From Hansfordia pulvinata (lineage: Eukaryota; Ascomycota; Sordariomycetes; Xylariales), in NCBI GenBank assembly GCA_006538405.1, contig BJKQ01000001.1, forward strand, positions 682,001-746,000: DNA of 64,000 nucleotides. Direction: 5' to 3'. This document shows positions 1-12,489 of this stretch, one piece after another. The position numbers and the translations under genes were made by a program. Every line of letters begins with the position of its first letter. The first letter of the stretch is position 1. Under the pieces are notes generated by a model. The model ran no database searches and was not told the DNA's origin. It saw only the letters and a program-made list of their open reading frames with translations.

Positions 1-756
1 GGCTGGCGGGGCCCGCGAGAATCGGGCTGGGGTATTGTCGAAAAAAGAAGCGGTACGGGTACGACTCGACAGTCGGGACAGGATGCAGAAACCAGGGGAC
101 GCAGTCGGGCACCGCAGGACTCTCAGGATAAAGGGAGTAGTCCGCGCCGGACGGAAAGACGAAAGAGGAACGGCGACCAAGAGTGGTGCGGTGGCCGCAG
201 TACGCACGAGAACTCGGTGGCCTCGCACCTGCAGGTAATAAAGTGGGATGGATGGGAGGGACGGCGGTTCGGATAATGACACTGGAACCTGGACCGCCGG
301 GCGCGGGCCGAGTTCGCCGCGGCCGGGCGGGCAATCGGCGCCAGTTCAGGACCGTGGCAGTCTTTCGCGCACTCTACATCAGTAGATGTACCTGGGCACG
401 TTGGCCAGCGCAAGAGGTACGCCAGAGGCAGGTAGCCAGAAGTGGCATGCTGGGGTGGTCTCTGGACATCTGGTAGGCTGTCTAAGGTGGCTGCCTCGCG
501 TGCGGCCTTCGACATGAAGGTATCGGTACTCGCGCTCCTCACTGCCCAATCAACAGTCGCCAATTTCTAGTCGAGGGTCGTCGACCAACCAGATCGTCCG
601 CTGGCCAATTGCGGTCGCCCGACTCTTTGCTGCCGACAATCTTGTCGCTCACTTCCACACGACTTCACATCTCGACACCATCGCCCGCTTCCACCTCAGC
701 CGACCTCCTCACCAGCCACCGCCATCTCCACCGCGCTCCCCTCAACATCAATCACA
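1..756. other. Intergenic / upstream of QCR9, no gene seen
   Basis: Open frames here are short, overlap on both strands and give no recognisable domain. The final 150 bases are pyrimidine-rich (many TCC/CAC/TCT triplets), the usual look of a fungal 5' leader, and probably hold the QCR9 promoter and leader. Confidence 0.5.
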
Positions 757-1255
757 ATGGTACGTCAGCCTGCGAATCCGCATCAAGTCTCAATCGCTGC
801 CAAGCCAAGCCACAAACTAATCCCGCAAGCAGGTCGCCAGCAACCTCTACAAGCAAGTCCCCCCCAGTCAGCCGACCGCGACAAACGCCTCCGAGCCCTT
901 CTTCTCCGCAACCGACGCGTACTCGAGCCGAGACCTTTCTGCTAACCGGTATCCTACCTGCAGCGCATTGTTCCGGAGGAACTTCCAGATGCTGGGCCTT
1001 GTCTTCGCATCTGCATTCGCCTTCGAGATGTCAGTCACGAGCTCTGTTCACCACCACATGGCCCAATGCTGACATGACCTTTCCGTACAGGACCTTTGAC
1101 TCCGGCATGAACAAGCTCTGGGACAACATGAACCGGGGCGTAAGTCGCAATATCTGCCATCTATCTGCTCTGTTCCTTGCTAATATCGATGCTACCAGCG
1201 CCAATGGAAGGACATCCGCGCCCGCTACGTCGAGGCTGCCGAGGACGATGAATAG
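757..1255 (+). CDS. QCR9: Ubiquinol-cytochrome c reductase (complex III) subunit 9
   Basis: This is the small single-helix subunit of the mitochondrial cytochrome bc1 complex, in the inner membrane. Model: join(757..759, 833..852, 964..1029, 1091..1139, 1199..1255), giving 64 residues, the normal size for the family. Seen: start MVASNLYNALFRRNFQM, a hydrophobic helix (LGLVFASAFAFEM, about residues 18-30), then the family signature TFDSGMNKLWDNMNRG and a C-terminal RQWKDIRARYVEAAEDDE. All four introns end in AG. Intron 2 (853-963) begins gcaagt, so it is a GC-AG intron. The first coding exon is only the ATG, split directly from GTC by intron 1 (760-832, with a CTAAT branch-like site). The identity rests on family sequence knowledge, and the splice model is consistent in every phase. 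No in-frame alternative is as good. Confidence 0.9.
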
Positions 1256-3137
1256 ACGCGCGCATCGCTGTGATCGATACACTTTGTACACTTGTTCCCG
1301 GGAGGCTTGGTGCACACAACTATCTTGGACGCCAACGAGAACGCCTCGATCGAGCCGCGCGGCTGTACATTACACATAGACGGGATCGCCCGACACAATC
1401 ACAAAACTTGGAGAAGCAGGCTCAATAGCTGGCTCGAAATTTTATTTGTTGTCCGGAAACCGTCCGACTTGAGGGGTTCCGTCCCTGTGATACCGAAGCG
1501 AACTGAATTGATTGAGACAACGCGACACGTCTCAGCCGCCAAATGCCCACGCAGTGCCGTGCCTGCTTCTGGCGCGGGCAGCCGAGATACTGGGATTCCA
1601 ACTAGGATGCTTTTGCTTGTCGCGCAAGTTGCGATGCAATTCACGTCGGAGAGCCTGTCCGACTGCCGTGCCCAGGAGCTGTCAAGGCGGACGTGGGATC
1701 TGGCTCGACCTCCCGGTTGATCGGTCCATTTATCGTCATGCGGCCTCTCGGCAATTGCCCTGTGACTGGGAAGAGAGCTATAGTTGAAGGTAGACTGATC
1801 CAACGAAGAGTGTTCGGCAAGCAAGAGTGCTTTACCAGTGCCAGCATATGGCGGCAGCAGGTAGCATGGCCTGCCAATTCACGTGTGCGATCGTGCTGGG
1901 GAGTGCAGCGTCCGCTGAGCAACAACCTGGTAAATGCATACAGCGAGGTAATGAGTTCCTATTACACGGCCAAACAGAAATGATGGTAAGTCGTTGTAAC
2001 TGATGGGCCAAGACAGTTTATAGCCCGTTCAGAATCTCTTCCTACCGTCCGTGCATGTCGCGCAGTAAAAGAGACGGACATTTCTCCTTTGCTGTGTGGT
2101 ATTGATGCATAAGGATGTTTCGGCAGTTCCAGTAAATAGAAAAGGGCTGGAACAACTCAAAGTCCTAATGTGCAGCTCGGGGCTGGCTTCACGGTCATTA
2201 GCAGCTGGGATTTGGTGGCGGCAAGGGTCTGGCTTATCAGCCCGCGATAGGCAGCCTATGACCTAACCAACCCGTACTCCGTAGAAGGTTGCTGGGCAGT
2301 GCGCGCAAGATGCTCCGTCAATGAATACGAGTAGTCCAACAGTATTGAACCGTCTCCTGCCCGGGAGTGGGCATGCGGGCCGACTTCTTGATCACGATAT
2401 CAAGGAGACGCAAACGAGCACGAGATAAGACTCCGAATGGGAACACCCATTTAGGCATTCAATGGAGCACCCACCTATCTCTAGGGTACCCAGAGAAACA
2501 GGCAGAACATAAGCGGGAATGGTTGGGTAACGCTTGCAGCAGACCATGCCTACCACCTAAGTGGTAGATACGTTATGTACGGAGCAGAGGCGCGGTCAGA
2601 CAGCCCGCCACTTCCAAGGCTGGTGGCTGCTCCCCGTCCGCCCGCACTCTCATCCCGATCCAGGACTGGATCCCAGCCAGTCAGGCCATCTGCGCCCCGC
2701 GGAACCCCACACCCAGAAATAAAGTGGTAGTCAACGGCGGGCCGCATGCCCTCCGTACCGTACACGACGGTTGCTGCCCTCAAGCATCATCGACCGGGCA
2801 CCACCTGCTCCGAACCCAAACCCTGCATCACGCAACCTTCGACCGCATTCGCTCCTCTGCCGACCCGTCGCCAGTGAATAGGTAGAGAGGCAGCACCGCG
2901 GGTATTAGACAAGCTGGGGGCTATTTTCCTGGCCAGCACATTCTGCCGACTCGCCACGCTCAGCAACACGTCACCGCCCGCCCACCGCAGCTTTTCCATC
3001 TCTCCCGTTTCGCCAACCTCTGCCCGTGCCATTCTTCTCCCGACAACAACAACCGGCAGGACAGGACCTGATATCCGCCACGACCCCTGAGCATGACGTG
3101 ACGTGGTCTCCTCCTCGCCCTCCTCCTGCCAGCCAAC
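1256..3137. other. Intergenic between QCR9 and UBR1
   Basis: No conserved protein could be recognised in either strand. Frames such as 1641-1925 (-) and 1693-1983 (+) are short and overlapping. The last 350 bases are C/T-rich and look like the UBR1 promoter and leader. One copy of the octamer TACGAGTA lies at 2326-2333. Confidence 0.5.
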
Positions 3138-6100
3138 ATGGACTCGACCATGTCAACCCAGGAGCTGCAGCTCTGCCAGCACCTGATAGAGCTGCCCCGC
3201 CAACATGCCTACCGTTTCGACGATGCCGCCCTCCGCGACCTGCTTTACAATCTCTTCTGGTCCATGGCCGGCGGCAAACCCGAGCACGTTCGCATGCTAT
3301 TTCCCGACGGTCGCTTGTCCCCCAAGGGCTCCCTCCGCCTCCGCGACGCCCAGGGCGCCGAGGACGGTGCCGAATACACAGAGGCCGCCCGCGGCAAGGT
3401 CTGCGGCCACATTTTCCGCGCCGGCGAGGCCACTTACTCTTGTCGGACCTGCAGCACAGACGATACCTGCTGTCTCTGCAGCAGGTGCTTCGATGCCACC
3501 GACCACACCGGCCACAATGTCAAGATCTCTATTTCGCCCGGCAACAGTGGCTGCTGTGACTGTGGCGACCCTGAGGCCTGGAAGAACCCCATGTTCTGCA
3601 CCATCCACAGCGAGCGCGAATCGGACCGTGCCAAGGGCAAGGCCCGCGAGTCGGAACCCATCCCCGACGATCTCCTCTTCACCATCCGCATGACCATCTC
3701 CCGCGTGATCGACTTTGTTTGCGACGTCATCTCCTGCAGCCCTGAGCAGCTGCGTGCTGCGAAAACCAAAGAATCCATCGAACACGACGAAGCCATGTCG
3801 CGCCTTTCCTCCACATACTGTGGTGGCGACGTCGAATCACCCGGCGAGTACGCCCTCATTCTTTGGAATGACGAGAAGCACACGGTTCATGAGGTCGAGG
3901 ACCAGGTCGCCCGCGCTTGCAGCACTACGCATGCCTACGGCTACCAAATGGCCTTCGAGACCGACTCTGTTGGCAGAGCAATCTTGAAGCATGACAAGGA
4001 TATTGATGTGCTCCTCCGCTGCGCCGAGATCCTTGAGCAGATCAAGATCACGGTAACGATTCGTTCATCTCGCGACACCTTCCGCGAACAAATGTGTGGG
4101 GCCATGGTTGAGTGGCTGAATGATATTTCCGGCTGCACTGTGGGAAGCAACCCCAACATCCTACGCACTGTCGTGTGCGAGGAGCTCCTCGGCCACTGGC
4201 GCAAAGGTAGCCCCGCCATCAATGCCCTCACTGGAAAAGATGGCATTGAGGACGAGGAGATGATCGAAAAACGTCACTCCTTTGACGAGACTGCTGCCGT
4301 CCTGATCCTGCAGCAAGCCCGAGTCATCGCGGAGACGAACAACGCTGCCACCCTGGCCGACTTTCTGGGCGACGACGACGATGAAGACGACGACGATGAC
4401 GACATTGAGAATATGCTCGGCCGCCACACACCCCTCAGCGGGGATGACCTGGACGCCGAAGATGATGAAGATGCCGATGAGGACGATGTCATGATGATTG
4501 ACGCCCGCCCAGAGGCCTCGACAGATGTGAATATGTCCGATTGGAGGCAAGGTGCCATAGGCGAGGCCTTGGAAGAAGATGAGGCGACCATGGCTGGGTA
4601 TCCGCCTCCGCCGCCTCCGCCGCCGCCTCCGCCGCCCGCCCCCAGGCGAACCAACCGAGATCGCGACTTGACTCCGTCAGACTCGGACACTGCGGACCCT
4701 CTGATCGCGCCCACGGTATACGCCAAAACAAATCTTGAAATCCCCAAGACTGTTGGGCATGACAAATCGCCAAAATCGCCTCCCAGACCTGGACGGTACT
4801 GGGTCGAGACTCCGGCGGCATACCTGGAACGTGACAACATTCACCCATTTGAGGATGTGTTCCAAAGAGTCCGCTTGGACTGGCTCATCTTGTTCGACCT
4901 GCGGATGTGGAAGAAGGTTCGGAACGACCTGCGTTCCCTATACATATCGACCGTTGTCAGCATTCCAGAGTTCAAACGCATCCTGGGTCTTCGATTCGCT
5001 GCTCTATACACCACCTTGGCACAGTTGTATCTCATTGGCGATCGAGAGCCCGATCACTCCATCATCAACATTTCTCTGCAGATGTTGACCACCCCTTCCA
5101 TTACCGCCGAGGTTGTGGAACGAGGCAATTTTTTGACAACGCTCATGGCTATTCTATACACGTTCCTGACGACCCGGCAAGTCGGTCACCCGTGGGAAGT
5201 GTCTTCTGGCGCTGTCCTTGGATTTGACACAGGCTCCGTTACCAATCGACGCATGTATCACTTTTACATGGATCTCAAGTTCCTTTTCGGCTCGCCACAT
5301 GTGCAGGATCGCATGCGCACCGAGGAGAGATACTTGATGCAGTTCCTCGACTTGGTCAAGCTGCACCAAGGTATCTGCCCCAATACTCGTGCTGTTGGCG
5401 AGCATGTCGAGTACGAAACCGATAGCTGGATCGGGGCTTCGCTAGTAACGAGGGAGATCAACAAGCTTTGCAGGCTCCTATCTGAATCGTTTCGAGGAGT
5501 CTCTGACGAGGACTTCCCTCAGCTTTCCAGGGCTCTTCGGCTTGTGGCTAAGATGACCATTATTAACTCAATTGGCGCGGAGCGGGCGCGTTTTACGCAG
5601 GGCGAGATCAAAGATGAAGTCCGGTTCAAGGCTCTATCGGATTTTGAATTCGCTGGCGAGGCCACCAAGTTCCACGTCATAAAATTCACCGTCGAAGAAC
5701 AGCCAATCAGCTTCCACCACGCTCTTCACTACACGCTGTCCTGGCTCGTCGAGTGTGCGAAGTCCTTGACCAGTCAGCAGTTGTTCTCGATTTTGAGCTT
5801 CACAGCGCAGGAACTCAAGGTGAAACCGCGGTCTATGGGACGAAAGGCAATGCCTCGCAGAGACTACACACCCGAAGATTACCTGATGGCCGCTTTTGAT
5901 TACCCTCTCAGAGTATGCACTTGGCTGGCCCAGATCAAAGCCGGCATGTGGGTACGCAACGGTATCAGCTTGCGCCACCAAGCAGGAACCTATCGCAATA
6001 TTCTGCACCGAGATGTGACCCATGCTCGCGACATCTTCCTGCTGCAAACCGCCATGGTCACGTGCGACCCCAGTCGCGTTCTCGCCTCCATCGTCGATCG

Positions 6101-9100
6101 CTTCGGGATGGAGAAGTGGATCAAAGGGTTCTTCGAACAAACGTCGGCAGCCCAAGACGAAGTCCAGCACCTGGATGTAGTGGAAGACATGATCCAGCTC
6201 CTCGTTGTTCTACTGAGTGACCGGATCAATCTGATTCCCACTCAGGACGAGCACGAGACGCACCTGATGACCATGCGCCGCGACATCATCCATGTTCTCT
6301 GCTTCAAGCCAATGTCCTTCAACGAGATCTGCAACAAGCTCCCGGACAAGTTCCATGAGCAGGACGAATTCTATCCTATTCTAAAAGAGGTGGCCACGTT
6401 CAAGGCTCCAGAAGGCATATCCGACGTGGGTACTTTCGAGCTGAGACCCGAACTGGTGGAAGAAATTGATCCCTTCATTGCCCACTATAGCAAGAATCAA
6501 CGGGAAGAGTCAGAAGCTGCCTATCGGAAGCTTCTGAGCAAGAAGTCTGGCAAGGCTCCCGAGGATGTCGTCTACGAACCTCGACTGAAGCCGATTCCAT
6601 CGGGCGCGTTCTCCGGCCTTGCCAAGTTTACTGGCACTGGGATGTTTTCCCAAATCATCTACTACTGCCTGCTTTATCCGCTTGTCGCAGAGAAGCTTAC
6701 TCCGAAAGTGACATTCATCCGCATTGAGACGTTCCTCCAGGTTGTTTTGCATTTGGTGTTGATCGCCGTCGACCAGGACGAGATTGACGACAACCCTGCA
6801 GGAGAGCCTGATTCGTTTGTGCACCGGGCGATCACGACCAGTGGCCGCAGCAACTTCATGCAGAATGCCCCGGCATCCAAGACGATCGTTTCACTTCTGG
6901 AAATGATGTCAGGAACTGAGGAACTGAAGGCTTGCCAGCCTAAAGTTGGCCTGATACTGAAGCGGATGAGGCAGAAGCTCCCAACTCAGTTCGACAAAGA
7001 GTACTCGAGACTGGGCATCTCTGTCGAGCGCATCGACACCGCCTCTCCCGCCAACTTGCAGAACGGAGAGGAAGAACGCGAGCGCAAGAAGAAAGCCGCA
7101 CTCGAAAGGCAAGCAAAGGTCATGGCCCAGTTTCAGCAACAGCAGAAGAGCTTTCTTGAACTACAAGGCGACGTGGACTGGGGCGATGAAGAACTGGAGG
7201 GTCTCGAAGATGCGGAACCAACGGAAGAGCGCAAGAACTACTGGAAATATCCTCGCGGAACCTGCATCCTGTGTCAGGAGGAGACAGACGAAGGGCGGCT
7301 GTACGGCACTTTTGCCCTCATCACGGAGAGCCAGATCCTCCGCCAGACCGATTTCCAGGACCCCGACTTCGTCAGAGAGGCAGCGAACACGCCCGCCAAT
7401 CTTGACCGCTCGGCAGACGATATCAGACCCTTCGGGGTTGCCCATGAGAACCGAGAGCGGGTTGAGAAGATCAGCCCAGAGGGCAAGCCATTCCTCGCAG
7501 AAAGACAGAAGATTGGTAAAGGCTTCCCAGCCAAGCACTGTCGCTCAGGGCCTGTTGCAGTAGGCTGTGGTCACATCATGCACTTTAACTGCTTTGACAC
7601 CTATATCGAAGCAACCCTTCGGAGACACGCGCAGCAGATTGCTCGTCACCACCCGGAGTCTTTGGCGAAGTTTGAGTTTGTATGCCCTCTTTGCAAGGCG
7701 CTAGGCAATGCCTTCTTGCCTATCACATGGGATGGCAAACAGGAAGCCTATCCAGGAATACTGCAGACGAACAACGACTTTTCCGCCTTTGTGAACCTTC
7801 ACATTGAAGGAAACCCGCCTCTGTTCCAAGAACAAGAGCGCGGCGCCGATGCACAAATACAGGCCAACTTCGCCAAGTACGTGCGAGACAAGATGCCGAA
7901 CAGTCTAGTTGAAGGCTCCAGTCAACTGGTACTTGATGCCTGGGACCAAGGCGACCCCCGCTCCGCTGGCACTGTCGTCAGCAGTGGGCCCAACGACGCT
8001 TTCTCAGCTGTTATGACGCCCAGTTCGAGTGTGCGCTCGCAGTCACCAGCAGAGACACCGAATGGTGAGAAGGACTTGATTTCGGTTTACCGCCGGCTCC
8101 GAAACACAATGTGGCACAACCGTCTCTCCCCGATTCCCGCAGAGCACTTGAAAGAGGAGCTCTACGCAAGCAGCGACCTGGCCAAGACCGTTGGATACAC
8201 AATCTCCAGCGCAGAAATATCGCAGCGAGGCGTGGAAGCCCAGTATGGCATGACGTTCGTGGAGAAGATCCCTGAGCAAACCTTGATACAGCTGCGTGTT
8301 CTCTGCGAGACGGTCTCATCATATGTATCCATCGGCGGTTTAAGGTACGGTGGAGATAACAACATTGCCGTGGAGGTCCGAGAAGCGAGCGAGCGACAGC
8401 ATTCCCAGCTGTTCTTCTCCCGCTACCATGCAAACATGCGTCACTACGAAAAGAAGCTGCAAGACAAGACTTTCAAGCTTGCCGAGACCTACATTCCGCT
8501 TTTGGACGAAGACCCCTTCGTTTTCCTTTGCCAATCTGTCTTCGGCATGGCCATTGCCCACGACATGGATATCCGAAACTTGGTAAGGCTCTGTTACTTG
8601 GCAGAAATCGTCAAAGTGGTTCACCACATGGCGAGAAATACGTCACCCGGCAAGTGGATGGAGATCATGGCCGATAGAGACACGACGGATTCAGCCATCA
8701 ACAACTTTGCCGCCTTCTGTCACAATATCAGAGTGTACGGCATGGATGTCAGTGCGGAAGCCAGCGTGATGACCGATGACCTTCCGAATCTCGGTTTCGA
8801 TCAGCCAGCTTTGCGGGGCTTGACGGAGTTGCGGTCCTTCGTGAGAAAGTATGCGCTGGTCTTCCTGCGCAAGACCCTTCTCCTCCTTCACGTGCATTTT
8901 GGCGTCGATTTCAACAGCCACATCTCGTCGTGCCCCGAGGCCGACGAGCTGACGCGATTGGAAACGGCACTGCGCGTGCCGTCCTTCGATGAGATGTGCG
9001 CTGCGATGACCGAGTTCGGGCCTGAGTGCGGGTGGCCTGAATCGACTAGGCAACTAATCGCTGGTTGGATCCGGCATCAGATCACATGGCCCATTGTTCG

Positions 9101-9770
9101 AGACCAGGACGATGGCTACGATACCGATCTTCCCAGGTCAGCTCTTGTCAGCCACCCAGGCATACCCGAGCTCATTGGGCTGCCAAAGAACTACGACACA
9201 CTGATCGAGGAGTGCGCGAAGAGGCGGTGCCCCTCCACAGGCAAGGATCTCGCAGACCCTATCATCTGCCTCATGTGTGGCGATATCTTCTGCGGGCAGA
9301 CCATGTGCTGTCTGAAGGAGTATACAGACCAGGACATCAAGCCTGGCACACGCATTGGCGGTGCTCAGCAGCATCGCCTATTGAAGTAAGTCACCCCAGA
9401 ACCCGCCGTTCTGCCCATTTTGACCCACACTGGGGTCGGCATTGTCTCTTTGGAAACGACTGAGACTCTTCGGGCGCTGGCTAATTGTCGTTCTTCTTGC
9501 AGATGCCAAGGCAACATGGGACTGTTCATCAATATCCGCAAATGCGCCGTCTTCTACCTGCACCGCTTGTCCGGCAGCTATAGCAACGCACCTTACATAG
9601 ACCAGTGGGGCGAGTCTGACATTGGCCTGCGCCACGGCCGCCAACTCTACCTGAGCCAGCGACGCTACGATACCATGATCCGGAACCTCTGGCTGGGCCA
9701 CGGCGTCCCTTCGTACATTTCGCGCAGGCTCGAGTCGGACATCAATAATGGCGGCTGGGAAACGATCTGA
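3138..9770 (+). CDS. UBR1: E3 ubiquitin ligase of the N-degron pathway, UBR1 type
   Basis: It recognises basic and bulky hydrophobic N-terminal residues and, with an E2, polyubiquitinates the substrate for proteasomal degradation in cytosol and nucleus. Model: join(3138..9385, 9503..9770), 2171 residues, close to the usual size. The first exon of 6.2 kb is uninterrupted. Domains seen: UBR box (about 88-158, CGHIFRAGEATYSCRTC then CCDCGDPEAW), a ClpS-like adaptor (about 237-290, YALILWNDEKHTVHEV), an acidic run near 413-427, a Pro-rich run near 487-500, a RING-H2 (CILC at 1376-1379, later CGHIMHFNC and CPLC), and a C-terminal Cys-rich cap that continues across the intron and ends NNGGWETI, typical of the family. 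The intron 9386-9502 has a gtaagt donor and tgcag acceptor and restores the frame through an AAA codon. The gene converges on SWD3, 0.77 kb away. Confidence 0.96.
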
Positions 9771-10541
9771 ATAGGGCACTGCGGAGGGGCTGATTGATTA
9801 TTGGAGACGGCGTTGGAGCACATGTTTGTCAGCTGTCCTGGGCGAGAAAAGGCGCGATGTTTCGGGAGCTGCATGTAACAGGTGGGCTGACCCACAGCGC
9901 CTGTTTTCCGAGGTGAATACAAGCAGTCATCCCTACGGAGTGGCCTGAAGTAGATATTGGGTCGCCTAGGCAGCATCATGAAAGCTGAGAGAAACCAAGG
10001 TATTATGCTCCTACTACTCTTCCAGGAGGCTGGGGTGGTGACAGAAGAAGCCCTTGCTTGAGAGAACATTTCCGAGCCGAGACTGGGTAGGGCCTAGCCT
10101 TACTCTACCACCTCTCAGACCCCCCCCTTTCACTGACCCCGAGTAGTATCAAGTGCTCAAGCCATCGCTGAGTAGACCGAATACCCCCTATTCGTGTTAT
10201 GCACGCTTTTGCAACCACAGCCGCAAAATGCTCGCTTTCAGTGAGAGAAATGAAGTCAAGTGGAACACGTACCCTTTTTTGCAGTGTCGCGAGAGATCGA
10301 ATGACAGCAAGTGAGTGATAACCCATGCTGGCCAGTATCTATCGAGGCCTCGATAACGGCAAGGGGGATCTCGGAGAGGTATTCATTGTTACTCCCCCGT
10401 TCATTTGTGCACCCAAGGGCTTCCCACGTACTAAACTGTGAGTGGGACCAAGCTACTGGTCTTATCGTTTGTCGTAGCAAGGCCTGCAACGTTATAACAC
10501 TCGGGTCGAACTCTCTCTCTTTGAAGCCCAAGTTACGTGAC
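9771..10541. other. Shared 3' region between convergent UBR1 and SWD3
   Basis: No coding signal. The stretch lies between two convergent stop codons and should hold both 3' UTRs. There is a C7 run near 10122. Nothing else stands out. Confidence 0.5.
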
Positions 10542-12489
10542 TCAATCCTCTTGTTTCACGTCTTCGTTTTGAAGAGGCGTCCCATCACCCCCTGGCGGTC
10601 TACCGTTTGTCGCACTGCCCACCACAGCGCTGCGGTCTCGGGAGGCTGAGTCCTGATCATCGGTGCCCTCCATCTTTGTGTCCCGGCACTCTTCGGCCGG
10701 GCTGTCTGTTTGGCCGAGAATCTGCGCCTGCACCTCCGCATCAAGCTCCTGGTCTTGAACATCGCAGGTATCCACTTCCATCGCATCGTGGTGGTGAGGA
10801 GAACCCTTGTTGCCGTTGGGGGTTTTGTGCCCATTGGCAAGACCGTTAGCATGTGATCCATTCACATGACTATCGGAGCCCTGGTGTCTATAAACCTTAA
10901 TCCTCCCATCCTGGCCAGCGGTAACGAGCAAATCGCCACGAACATCGACCCAAAAGCAGACGCCGTCGTGGGCGGCGCGCAGTCGTTGAACGACGACTTT
11001 GGAGCATACATCCCACAGCACGACGTCTCCGTCCTCACTAGCGGCAGCTATGAATGCCGCGGGACGACCGCCTCCGTTGGCGATGGCGCCAAAACAGCCG
11101 CCAATACTGTACTCTTTGTTGGTGTGACCTTGGTACGTCTTCTTTACTGAGCCGGCGACGTAATCCCATAGCCGGATGCAGGAGTCTGAGCTGAAAGCCA
11201 GGACGAAGCGACCATTAGGGGCAAAGCAAACGGACGTGATGGGCGGGTTGTCTTCATGAACAAGCGTCCGCAGACATTGGCCAGTGCCGGTATCCCAAAT
11301 GCGACTGCAACATGTCGAGTTAGTGCACAGCCAACAACACATGCGGCCAGGGGACTCACGTCAGGCCATCCGTGCTGCAGCTGACGACAAGAGTGCCGTC
11401 GCTGCAGAAGTCAATGCCACTAACAGGATCGCTGTGGGCAGGTAAGCTGCGCATGAGCCTACCCGCGCGGACGTCCCACAAGAAGACAGCTTCATCGTGG
11501 CTACCACTGGCAAGCATATTGCCCTTGGGCGAGAAGGCCAGACAATATACGTAGTTATGGTGGCCAAGGAGGGGCTTGGTCCGCATGGGGCGACCTGTGA
11601 CACGATCCCAGAGACGGATCGCCTTGTCGTCCGAAGCCGAAGCAATGGTACGACTGTCTGGGGCCCACGCAACTGCACTGATGCCGGCCATGTGCCCTAC
11701 CAGAGTTTCCATGTTGCGGCCAGTGGTGGCATCCCAAATGCGTATGGTAGCATCGGCGGAGGACGAAGCGATCCAGCGACCATCGGGAGAAATGCGCACC
11801 TGCGAGATGGGCTTCTGATGGCCGGACAGCAGAAGTCGTGGGATGAAGTTGGGTCTTGCTGGTTGGTACCGGGCCTCGTCGTCGTCTGGCACGGGTGTAG
11901 ATGAGCCAGAGGAGGCGCGCGCGCCTGCATCGCGTTGACGATTCCGGCTCGTGGAAGGCGACCTGGAGCGGGAGGAGGTTGCGGAAGAAGAGCGGCTTCT
12001 GGAGCGAGACGGAGAGCGGGAGGGAGGCCTAGAATGCGATTGTGACTGGGATCGCGACCTGGATCTGTATCTGGCGGGCGAGCGGGAGGGAGACCTCGAC
12101 CCGGACGGCTGGGAGGGAGAGTTGGACCTAGGGCGGGAGGCGAGGCCTGGTCTGGTTCTGGAAAGGGAGGTGGATCTGGAGGCAGCGTCGGACGGGGAGC
12201 GGCGGCGGGCGGAAGCGCCCTCGGGAGGCGGGGAGCTGTAGCGGGGCGTCGAGTCAACGCTGTCGTCGTCCACTCTGCGGCGCTTGGGCGGCGGTGCCGA
12301 CTGGGGGTGGCGGCAGCAGAGGAGTCGGGGTCGGCCATGGCGGCTGCTGTCAAGCCAGGCCGTGTTGGGCCGCGCCGGGCTGGTGGTGATGGTGGTGGTG
12401 GTGGTGGTGGTGGGGGCGGGCGGAGTGGGAGGCGACGGACGGCGGGGGGGATCAAATCGCGGAATTCGGCCTCGTCGTGTTGCGCCCAA
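10542..12489 (-). CDS. SWD3: COMPASS (Set1) complex WD40 subunit, Swd3/WDR5-like, with RS-rich N-terminus
   Basis: Swd3/WDR5 is the WD40 platform of the nuclear histone H3K4 methyltransferase complex. Model: complement(join(10542..11304, 11360..12489)), 630 residues if the in-frame Met at 12489 is used. The intron 11305-11359 (gtgagt...ttgcag) joins DGLT to RIWDTGTGQ. Seven WD-type blades are visible, starting at LLSGHQKPISQVRISPDG, with repeated IRIWD/IRLWD/VFLWDV ends and the GHHNYVYCLAFSPKGNMLASGSHD blade typical of WDR5. Ahead of them is an unusual region of RS/SR dipeptides. A better-looking start, MADPDSSAAATP with a strong Kozak context, lies at 12338 but in another frame. It joins PPKRRRVDDDS only if the C5 run (12303-12307) had one more base. 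The acidic/Lys C-terminal tail ends VKQED. Other WD40 families are possible but less likely. Confidence 0.82.
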
